Shown: in pieces, positions 41,361-49,034 of the stretch
Position numbering within the stretch: position 1 is the first letter of the stretch
Layout of the letters: every line of letters begins with the position of its first letter
NCBI GenBank assembly: GCA_910575435.1
Contig: CAJTGI010000004.1
Location: forward strand, 124,001 to 188,000
From: Clostridiaceae bacterium
GTDB lineage: Bacteria > Bacillota > Clostridia > Lachnospirales > Lachnospiraceae
Direction of reading: 5' to 3'
DNA: 64,000 nucleotides
Notes under the pieces: model-generated
The model's database searches: none
The model's input: only the letters and a program-made list of their open reading frames with translations
Told to the model about the DNA's origin: nothing
Made by a program: the position numbers and the translations under genes

Positions 41361-42443
41361 TCATCTGGCCAGCCTGGTCAATTCCAGTTCTTCCGAGAGG
41401 AGGTAGCGGTATTTCCGAGAGGCAAACTCCCGGCCCTCCCACATCCTCTCCCGGCCCTCCTGGTCCAGAGGCTCCTCCCTAGTCATATCGTCAATGGAAG
41501 AGACGAAATAAAATAATCTCAAAAAATCACTGCCCATGCCATGCTGGGTATTATTAAAAATCTTTTCATCCACATCACCCTCCCTAATCACATAGAGCCG
41601 GAGATTGTCTACCCCATCCCCGAACCTCACTTTCTCCTCCAGGGGTACCAGGCCGTCATCCTCCCCATGGAAGGACAGAATCCTGGCATGGTTCTGGAAC
41701 TGGGAATACAGCCTTCTCAGATTATACACTTCCAGATCATCAATCCACTGTCGTCCCTGATATCCCAAAAACACATAGAGTTTCTTGCTCTGGCCTGTGG
41801 AACTGTCGCTCCACAGGCCGCTGCAAATCCTAGGGCGGTACAGATACACCGGATACACCCAGCCAGAATTATCCAGTATTCCAGAAAAGAGATGAGGGCG
41901 CAGGGCATTGCAAAGCAGCGCCAAATAGGCCCCATGGGAATATCCATATGCCATAATCCGATTCACGTTATAATCGGCCCCCCGGCAGGCGAGCATTTCC
42001 ATCACGCCCTTTAGCGCCCTCAGATTGTCCAGAGCCTGGAAAATCCCCAGTTCGCAGAAATCATCCTGGGATTCCTCCTGCTGCAAGCGCTCCGTCAGAG
42101 CCTCCTCCGGCAAAGGCTCTCCCCCCCTCTGCATATCCCCCAGCTCCTTTGCAAGCCTCTTCATAATCTCATGAACTTCCTTCATCGTCTGGGAACCCAT
42201 AAACTGGTAGCCAAAATAATCGCACTGCACCACCACCAGATTCTCCCTGTCGGAAAACTCCATCCGCATCTTCTTATACACATTGGCGCTAGTATCCCCC
42301 TCAAAGCCAGATATCAAAAGAAGGATTCCCGTATCGATACTCACCCCCTCCTCCGGCTCCGTGTAAAACACCTGCACATCCCTCTCCCGGCTGCTGCCAA
42401 AATACGGCTGCCCGGCTATCGTCAGCGAATACTCTGTTGCCAT
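41361..42443 (-). CDS. DUF2920-like alpha/beta hydrolase
   Basis: This 360-residue protein has an alpha/beta-hydrolase plan: LLISGFEGD after an early strand, the nucleophile elbow GYSHG (Ser169), an acid in FHGEDDGLVP and a late histidine in NNTQHGMGSD. I recall this arrangement from DUF2920 proteins that occur in Campylobacter near flagellar modification genes, but that recall was not checked. It may add or remove an acyl group on glycan or protein. No signal peptide is visible, so it acts in the cytoplasm. Confidence 0.6.
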   Translation of the reverse strand: MATEYSLTIAGQPYFGSSRERDVQVFYTEPEEGVSIDTGILLLISGFEGDTSANVYKKMRMEFSDRENLVVVQCDYFGYQFMGSQTMKEVHEIMKRLAKELGDMQRGGEPLPEEALTERLQQEESQDDFCELGIFQALDNLRALKGVMEMLACRGADYNVNRIMAYGYSHGAYLALLCNALRPHLFSGILDNSGWVYPVYLYRPRICSGLWSDSSTGQSKKLYVFLGYQGRQWIDDLEVYNLRRLYSQFQNHARILSFHGEDDGLVPLEEKVRFGDGVDNLRLYVIREGDVDEKIFNNTQHGMGSDFLRLFYFVSSIDDMTREEPLDQEGRERMWEGREFASRKYRYLLSEELELTRLAR

Positions 42444-42560
42444 GCCCTATCTCCTACCTCTCATCTTGCTAATGATTTCTTCTCCCACTCCCGCCAAAAC
42501 AATTTGCATCTTGCTCCTCCTTTTCATCCCATCCCTTTGCAAAAAGCCCCAAAGCCTTTT

Positions 42561-42628
42561 TTCCTGCTTCGCCAGAAAGATATCCCGCCATTCCTTCCCC
42601 AGGCTACTTCACCAGAAAGATATCCTGC
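42561..42628 (-). repeat. short direct repeat of the FkbM gene tail
   Basis: The sequence encoding the last codons of the 42604 gene (GATATCTTTCTGG-GAAG-AG on the minus strand) recurs 40 bases downstream, after the stop. In the matching frame it reads RDIFLAKQEKR and stays open to about 42450. It looks like a relic of another, longer FkbM 3' end. Confidence 0.5.
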
Positions 42629-43752
42629 TGGAACAGCCTGGGAGCATCCCGGTACTGCCAGATCTCCTCTATGGGCCGCAGCTTCTCCTCCCCCGCCAGC
42701 GCCTCCTCGATAAACACATAGTTCCGATAGATTCCAGACAGGGTATCCATCAGCATGTCATAGAAGCCCGCCTCATTCCAGAGATAAGGGTTGAACTCCA
42801 TCAGCACGGGGATATCTTCACTTTTCAGCGTATTTTCCGCTCCCTTTAGCACCGCAGGCTCAAAGCCCTCCGTGTCAATCCACAGATACTTGATCTCATC
42901 TGGCGCGATTCCCTTTTCTGACAGATAGCCATCCAGGGATACCATCCGAATCTCTTCTGACTCCTGCCCGCTGGCGAATACCACGCTATTCCCCCCAGGG
43001 TTCTGCGGGTTAATATAAATCGTCTTCTGCCCGGATTCCTGGGACAGCCCATAATTTTCAGCCACTGCGGAATCCTCCAGCCCATTCAGCAAGATATTGG
43101 CTCGCAAAAGCCTATAATTTCTCTGCTCCGGCTCAAATGCCAGGATATCCACATTCCTATCGACCTTCTTCTTAAAATAGATGCAGGTGGTTCCAATATT
43201 GGCTCCGATATCGATAAAATACCCACCCTCTGCATCTGCGGGGTAATGTTTCTGTGCCAGTCGGTAAAATGCCTGCATCTCCTCCCTAGCCCAGTTCTCT
43301 CCATACATAGCCATGCTATCCAGAATCACCCTGTCACTGCTGCCTGCAATATAGGAAATCCCCTCCGCGGTGCAAGCCACATACTCCTTATTCCTCTTCT
43401 CATTCCACACTTCCATGCGCTTTCTCGTATCGCCTTTCAGCAGATAGAATCCCAAGTCATTGCGGGCCACCCATTCTTCCAGTTCCGCCGCATAGATTAC
43501 CTGCTCCCTGGCAATCCCAAGCTGGGCAAATATGCCGTCAAATTTCCTCTTAAGCTCCTCCTGCTTCGGCGGTATGAAGCAGAACAGATAATCCCAATCT
43601 ATGGACATGGTGTCCCGCAGCATGTCATCGATGCCAGTCAGATATCCCTCCACAGAAATCCTGCTGCCATCCACATTCTCATCCAGCCATTGCAGGGCCT
43701 CCCCCTGGAAATCCCATATAAGAACCTTAAGTTTCGTGCATATTCTACTCAT
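42604..43752 (-). CDS. FkbM-family methyltransferase
   Basis: The protein has 382 residues. The first ~130 form an N-terminal domain (VLIWDFQGEALQWL start) without an assigned role. The FkbM domain follows, with the SAM motif FIDIGANIGTTCIYFKKK (~183-200), LAFEPEQRNYRLL and the conserved LWIDTEGFEPAVLKGAENTL (~285-304). All the usual FkbM motifs are intact, unlike the paralogue at 32356. It probably O-methylates a sugar hydroxyl. The gene lies between the GT2-methyltransferase fusion and the DUF2920-like gene. Confidence 0.85.
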   Translation of the reverse strand: MSRICTKLKVLIWDFQGEALQWLDENVDGSRISVEGYLTGIDDMLRDTMSIDWDYLFCFIPPKQEELKRKFDGIFAQLGIAREQVIYAAELEEWVARNDLGFYLLKGDTRKRMEVWNEKRNKEYVACTAEGISYIAGSSDRVILDSMAMYGENWAREEMQAFYRLAQKHYPADAEGGYFIDIGANIGTTCIYFKKKVDRNVDILAFEPEQRNYRLLRANILLNGLEDSAVAENYGLSQESGQKTIYINPQNPGGNSVVFASGQESEEIRMVSLDGYLSEKGIAPDEIKYLWIDTEGFEPAVLKGAENTLKSEDIPVLMEFNPYLWNEAGFYDMLMDTLSGIYRNYVFIEEALAGEEKLRPIEEIWQYRDAPRLFQQDIFLVK

Positions 43753-43770
43753 TGCAAATCCCCCATTCTG

Positions 43771-45456
43771 CTAGGCCCTGACTTTCAGCCGGTACTGATA
43801 TATCCTCAATTCCTCCTCCGGTATCTGGGCATCCATCTCGCACAATTTTCTGAGATACCCTTCCTCCTTGCGGGAAAGTTCCACCGTATTGCCTCCCATT
43901 CTCTCTATGGCATAGCCACAGCGTCCCATCATCTCCACCAATTCCGTCCTGGTAAAGAATTTCAGGTGCGTCCTATCCAGTATTCCCTCATCCCGGTAAG
44001 TAAACCTGCCATGCAGCAGCGGCTCCAGCACGGAAATATGCATGATATTCGGCACGCTGATTACAAGACATCCCCCCGGATTCAGCCAGTCTTTCAGTTC
44101 CCTGAGAATATCCTCCGGATCTCGGAGATGCTCCAGCACATCCCCCAGAACAATGTAATCATACCGTCTGCCAAAAGGATTGCGCTTTTCTTGTATATCT
44201 CCCTGCACGATATCCAGATAATGGGATGCCATGTCTGCCACGGCCCGATCCAGCTCGATCCCATACAATCCTGCACCGGGATAGCGGTTGCCAATCTCCA
44301 GGAGGGTGGCGCCGGACGCGCAGCCAATCTCCAGCACGGAAAACGCCCTGCCCCTTTCCTCCTCGATATATCCCAGCAAATCATGCCGCACATGGGAGAA
44401 GTACCCCCACCTGATCTTCCACTTCTCCTCAAATATCTGCTTATTCTTTCGCAAGATGCTTTGGTATTCCTCGCTCTTTGCCCGGTCCAGGGCACGGAAA
44501 GAAGCACTGCCAAAATGAAAGATAAAGCTGTCCCGGCAAAAAACCAAATCCAGCCCCTGCTCCAGCAGCTTCATGCTGATATCATCGTCCTCATAGTTGC
44601 CAACGCCGAAGCGTTCATCAAATCCCTGCACCATCTCCCACACTGGACGGCGAAATATCATGGCAAACCCCACCAGGCGCAGCCGCCTTTCGTGCCTATC
44701 AGGAGCATAGGCATTATTTCTCCCCGCATACCGGGCATACTCCTCAATGGAATCAAATTTCTCCTCGATTCTCTGCCGATTGCCCACCTCGTTGGAGCAA
44801 GCCCCCACGGCCCCGACTTTATCCGTCTCGTACAACGCCATCCGAAGGTTGTAGACGCTATTTTCCATCACGATGGTGTCATTGTTCAAAAGAAAGATAT
44901 CATTCCCCTCCGCAGCCAATTCCGCTCCCTGGTTACAGGCTGCGGGAAACCCCCGATTATCATCGTTCAGCAGAGCGCGGATATCCTCCTGCTCCTCCAG
45001 CCATTCCCTGGTTCCATCCGTAGACAGATTGTCCACCACAACGATCTCATAACTCCCGCGGGGATGGTTGTGGCGGACGGACTCCACGCACAGCTGGGTC
45101 ATCTCCAGCTGGTTGTAGGTGACCAGTACGAAAGACACCTTCTTAGGCATCTCCGGCAGAGATGCCAGAAACGCCCCATAGCATTCCTCCATCATGCCGT
45201 AATCCTCGTCGCTTGCATAAAACAAGGCATTCTCGTAAGACAGTGCCGCCTGCTGTACCGCCCCCAGCATCTCCTTGCACTGGGCCAGCATAAAGTACAA
45301 CTCATAATTCCGCCGGTCTGCCTGAATGCCCTGATAGATTACCTCCAAGGCCCCCTCCCAGTCCTGCCTCTCCATCAGCTGGCTCGCCGCCAATATCTTT
45401 TCCCTTGCATCCATTTTCAGCAATTCCTTATCTTCCTGATACATATCTTTCCCCAT
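43771..45456 (-). CDS. GT2 glycosyltransferase fused to SAM methyltransferase, with TPR-like N-terminus
   Basis: This is a 561-residue, three-part protein. Residues ~15-100 resemble tetratricopeptide repeats (KILAASQLMERQDWEGALEVI...). Residues ~107-335 form a GT2 domain (VSFVLVTYNQLEMTQL, VVVDNLSTDGT, LLNNDTIV as the metal motif). Residues ~360-561 form a class I methyltransferase (FSVLEIGCASGATLLEIGN, YDYIVLGDVLEHLRDP). One protein could add and then methylate a residue. The ATG at 45444 is an alternative start. Confidence 0.88.
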   Translation of the reverse strand: MGKDMYQEDKELLKMDAREKILAASQLMERQDWEGALEVIYQGIQADRRNYELYFMLAQCKEMLGAVQQAALSYENALFYASDEDYGMMEECYGAFLASLPEMPKKVSFVLVTYNQLEMTQLCVESVRHNHPRGSYEIVVVDNLSTDGTREWLEEQEDIRALLNDDNRGFPAACNQGAELAAEGNDIFLLNNDTIVMENSVYNLRMALYETDKVGAVGACSNEVGNRQRIEEKFDSIEEYARYAGRNNAYAPDRHERRLRLVGFAMIFRRPVWEMVQGFDERFGVGNYEDDDISMKLLEQGLDLVFCRDSFIFHFGSASFRALDRAKSEEYQSILRKNKQIFEEKWKIRWGYFSHVRHDLLGYIEEERGRAFSVLEIGCASGATLLEIGNRYPGAGLYGIELDRAVADMASHYLDIVQGDIQEKRNPFGRRYDYIVLGDVLEHLRDPEDILRELKDWLNPGGCLVISVPNIMHISVLEPLLHGRFTYRDEGILDRTHLKFFTRTELVEMMGRCGYAIERMGGNTVELSRKEEGYLRKLCEMDAQIPEEELRIYQYRLKVRA

Positions 45457-45502
45457 TTCTGCACATCGCCCAGTAAGATTCTATCTCCCCTGCCCCCGGC
45501 AC

Positions 45503-46666
45503 TTACCGCAATGCCAACTCAAACATCATTTTCAGCCTCATAGAATACTGATGCCTTTCCTCGATAGCCCTCCGCCCTCTGGCGGCAATCTTCCTCCGCT
45601 CCTCCTCATGGGCCAGATAATAGGCAATCTTTTCCAACAAGTCTCTCTGGCTCTCGTACACCACCAGTTCCTCGCCAATCTCAAAATACTCTGCCAATTC
45701 CGGCTGGTAGTTTGACAGCAGAAATCCTCCTGCCCCCATAATATCATACACCCTCTGGGGAATACCGGAGGAAATAGGACGGTTGGTCATATTCAGGTTA
45801 ATCCTGCTGCACTGGAAAATCTTGGGCATCATAGTCTCGGAATCCGCAATGCCCCTGTTACGGATCTTCGGTATCCCGGACAGGTCGCTGGCCGTATAGA
45901 TATCCATGTCAAAATGCTCGGAGATATTCCTCAGCGTCACGATCCGCTCCTGCTCCGTGCACTTCTCGCCAATATACCTGTCAGAAATCAATCCCCGCAC
46001 ATCCTCCACATAATCCTCCGGCAGAGTTCCCCAGTCCGCATACTTCTGAAACTCCCGGCAGAACTCCTCCGTCAGGGAATCAGCAATTAAATTATAGCCA
46101 TGTACATTCATCTGGGCCCGGACGATGCCGTCCACAAATCCCCTCAGATAGTCTGGCAGATGTACGATGCCATTATACAGGCATTTCTCCGAATAGGTGG
46201 AGCCCACGAAGGAAATATCGCACGCATATTTCTGCCGCTCCTCCTCTGTCGCTTCCACAGATTCCAATAAATAGGAATCGCACCCCAGAGGCATATAGAA
46301 TATCCGATCAGGATTCACAGGATGAAACTTCTCATACTGCAGCCTGTCAAACAGAAACACTCTGTTGCACCCATTCCCCAAATCCTTGGAATACAGCTGG
46401 AGGCTGGGATGGTCCACCGTCCAGCACACATACGCCTTATGATACAGATTGCACACCTTGGAGATCACAGGCACGAAATTCACGCTGAACACGCAATCAT
46501 AATTCTCCCTGTCCAATCTTGCCCCAATCTCCTTCATATAATCCGTATCATAATCCGTATGCCTCAATTCCCTGGTAATATAGCCAATCTCCATCCCCAA
46601 TTCCAACAGGGCCCGGTCCATCCCAGACTCGCAGATACTTCCCCACTTGCAAAATAAAATCCTCAT
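45503..46666 (-). CDS. CgeB/DUF3880-type glycosyltransferase
   Basis: This 387-residue protein has an N-terminal DUF3880-like half with FSVNFVPVISKVCNLYHKAYVCWTVD (~60-85). CDISFVGSTYSEKC (~148-161), SRINLNMTNRPISSGIPQRVYDIMGAGGFLLSNYQPELAEYF and a final EERRKIAARGRRAI follow. It is the most canonical family member in the window. The start at 46666 follows AGGAG; the longer frame to 46732 overlaps the preceding gene. Confidence 0.87.
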   Translation of the reverse strand: MRILFCKWGSICESGMDRALLELGMEIGYITRELRHTDYDTDYMKEIGARLDRENYDCVFSVNFVPVISKVCNLYHKAYVCWTVDHPSLQLYSKDLGNGCNRVFLFDRLQYEKFHPVNPDRIFYMPLGCDSYLLESVEATEEERQKYACDISFVGSTYSEKCLYNGIVHLPDYLRGFVDGIVRAQMNVHGYNLIADSLTEEFCREFQKYADWGTLPEDYVEDVRGLISDRYIGEKCTEQERIVTLRNISEHFDMDIYTASDLSGIPKIRNRGIADSETMMPKIFQCSRINLNMTNRPISSGIPQRVYDIMGAGGFLLSNYQPELAEYFEIGEELVVYESQRDLLEKIAYYLAHEEERRKIAARGRRAIEERHQYSMRLKMMFELALR

Positions 46667-46728
46667 GCCAACGCTCCTAACTCGTTCCCTCCGCATCACC
46701 AGCCGCAAAACATTCTCTCGCCCTCCTG

Positions 46729-47757
46729 TCACGCCCTTGGCAGGGCGGCATATTTCCTCATAAAGTCCCGGAACTGCTCCTCGCTAAAGTGGCAGGACAG
46801 CACTTTCAGAAGCAAATCCCACACCCCGTTCCCGGAGTCCATCAGTTCCCTGTTCTCCCGATAGTTTGGGAAAAGTTCAAAAATCTCCCGCTCCATCCTC
46901 TGGAACATCTCATAGGGCGGAGCATCAAACCGGGTAGCCATCATATACATCGTATTGAAATAATACATCTCAAAGAAACTGCGTTCAATCTCCTTGGAAA
47001 ATCTCTTCGCCAGCCCCAGCTCCCGAAGTTTTTCCAACTTCATCACCTCGATATCCAGACGGTCGAACAACCTGTCATTGTTCCTCTGCAGGGTGGTGGA
47101 TGTTTGATTCTCCCGATAGTGGTACAGGCAGCGCTGCACCTTGTAAATGCTCCTGCAGTACAGGGCCGCCATCATGCCAAAGTAATTGTCCTCATAGCAC
47201 AGCCCCTCCGGGAAGAAAATACCATTTTCCACAAGAAAATCCCGGCGGTAGATCTTGCTCCAGATGCCCCCCTCCAGCATCTCCGGCCAGTCTCCCCCCT
47301 GTATGGCGGAACGCTCCCGCCGAATCAGGGAATCCTCCCTCTCCGTAGGCTCCGGCACCTGTCGGCCATCTTCCTTATTCCGAAAGGCATGGCAGGAAAC
47401 AATCTCGCAGCCATGCTCCCTCCCCCTCTCCAGAAGGACTTCATACATGTCCGGCTCCACCCAGTCGTCCGAGTCCACAAAGCCAATATATTCCCCGGTG
47501 GCATATTGCATCCCGATATTCCTAGCCGTGCCCTGCCTCCCATTCTCCGCGCACTCCACCACCAGGATCTGCTCCGGATACTCCCGCTCCCACGCCCTCA
47601 AATGTTCCAGCGTGGCATCCTGGGAGGCATCGTCCACCAGGATCAATTCCATCCGTTCCAATCCCAATGTCTGGGACACCAGAGACTCCAGGCAAGCATC
47701 CAGATACTCTTCCACATTATAGCAGGGTACGATCACACTAATTTCCTTCAAAGCCAT
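46729..47757 (-). CDS. GT2 glycosyltransferase
   Basis: This 342-residue GT-A protein has ISVIVPCYNVEEYLDACLESL (~5-25), LILVDDASQDAT and the DxD-type VDSDDW (~95-100). A C-terminal ~130-residue helical part follows, as in the capsule and teichoic-acid branch. The start at 47757 has AGGCGG upstream. It is closely related in plan to the 47811 gene next to it. Confidence 0.88.
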   Translation of the reverse strand: MALKEISVIVPCYNVEEYLDACLESLVSQTLGLERMELILVDDASQDATLEHLRAWEREYPEQILVVECAENGRQGTARNIGMQYATGEYIGFVDSDDWVEPDMYEVLLERGREHGCEIVSCHAFRNKEDGRQVPEPTEREDSLIRRERSAIQGGDWPEMLEGGIWSKIYRRDFLVENGIFFPEGLCYEDNYFGMMAALYCRSIYKVQRCLYHYRENQTSTTLQRNNDRLFDRLDIEVMKLEKLRELGLAKRFSKEIERSFFEMYYFNTMYMMATRFDAPPYEMFQRMEREIFELFPNYRENRELMDSGNGVWDLLLKVLSCHFSEEQFRDFMRKYAALPRA

Positions 47758-47810
47758 AAACCGCCTTTCTGTCAGCACGCTTAAATAAATCAAGCTCGCA
47801 TGGTACTAAT

Positions 47811-48953
47811 TTAAGGACTAGGCAGCAGCAAATAAATAATCTTAAACCAGGTCAATTCCACCTCTGTCAAATCGCCCTCCATCACATCCAGCCAGCACAC
47901 CTTCCGCACCTTCTCCGGCACTTTTTCCAGAATCTGGATATTTTCCTGATCTCCCTTGTCCCGATAATACTGGTATATCGTTGGATAATAGCACCAGGCA
48001 GCACTCTCGTACTCATCCAAGCCAGAATGAAAATACGGATTATGCCAGTATGTTGGAAATTCTCTTCCAACGTTGTGGCACATATCCTTATAAATTCCGT
48101 AGGGAACATCATTCAAATGCCAGAAAAAGGCATGCATCGTATTGATAAAATACATCTGGATAAACATCATCTCGATCTCATCCCGATACTCCCCAAAAAA
48201 TCCCCGCCTTTTAAATTCATCCAATTTCAGCAGTTCCACCTTCAGCCTGTCAAAATACGTGCTTCCATCCTGACGGATGCTAATCGACTGATCATTCACA
48301 AACCAGTGGTAGAAATACTCCCCCATAACCAGAACCTTCTTGGCATAGAAGCGAGTCAATGCGCCAAAAAAATTATCATCATAAGTCACATCCGCCGGAT
48401 AATAGATGCCGTGCTCCTCCAGAAAATCCCGGCGGTAGATGCTGCACCAATAGCCCCCTAACTTTCCCTCCATGAGAAACTTCTTCCTGCTTGCGCTGTC
48501 CTGGATTTCCCAAAGCACTTCTTTCTCCCCAGTATACGTTCGCTCTGCCACCGGTCTCCGATATTCCCGATCTCTAGTGCTGTGCCCTCCGGCAATATCG
48601 CATCCAAATTCCTCCGCCTTCTCCACCAGCACCCGGTACATCTCCAGGGAAAGCCAGTCATCCTGGTCCGCAAAGGCGATAAACTTTCCCCTGGCATAAT
48701 CCATCCCCAAAGTGCGGGCAAATCCCGGCCTTCTATTTTCTTCATAATAGATTACCAGAATATTTTCCGGGTACCTTTCCTCCCAGGAAGACAGAATCTC
48801 CTTCGTCTCCTGGCTCTGGTCCCCATCAGACACCAGAATGACTTCTATCTTCTCCATGCCGATGGTCTGCCTCGCCACCGAATCCATCAATCGGTCGATA
48901 TATTCCCGCTTCGGATGATATATCGGAATGATCACGCTAACCTTCGGTTCCAT
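47811..48953 (-). CDS. GT2 glycosyltransferase
   Basis: This 380-residue GT-A protein has VSVIIPIYHPKREYIDRLMDSV (~5-26), VILVSDGDQSQET and the metal motif ADQDDW (~93-98). The C-terminal region is long, helical and rich in Trp and Tyr. It is separated from the 46729 gene by 53 bases and probably arose as a tandem relative. Confidence 0.87.
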   Translation of the reverse strand: MEPKVSVIIPIYHPKREYIDRLMDSVARQTIGMEKIEVILVSDGDQSQETKEILSSWEERYPENILVIYYEENRRPGFARTLGMDYARGKFIAFADQDDWLSLEMYRVLVEKAEEFGCDIAGGHSTRDREYRRPVAERTYTGEKEVLWEIQDSASRKKFLMEGKLGGYWCSIYRRDFLEEHGIYYPADVTYDDNFFGALTRFYAKKVLVMGEYFYHWFVNDQSISIRQDGSTYFDRLKVELLKLDEFKRRGFFGEYRDEIEMMFIQMYFINTMHAFFWHLNDVPYGIYKDMCHNVGREFPTYWHNPYFHSGLDEYESAAWCYYPTIYQYYRDKGDQENIQILEKVPEKVRKVCWLDVMEGDLTEVELTWFKIIYLLLPSP

Positions 48954-49034
48954 TTCCCAGCCCTCCCCATTCTACTCTATGCATTCGGCCCCGCCTCTCT
49001 CGCGCCGTCGTCTTTCCATCTGCCCGACCCGCGC

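Noticed and set aside
43246-45543. Very long plus-strand open frame (765 codons)
   Set aside because: It is antisense to the FkbM and GT2-methyltransferase genes, which have full domain matches. Its translation is low-complexity, rich in His, Pro and Leu, and resembles no family.
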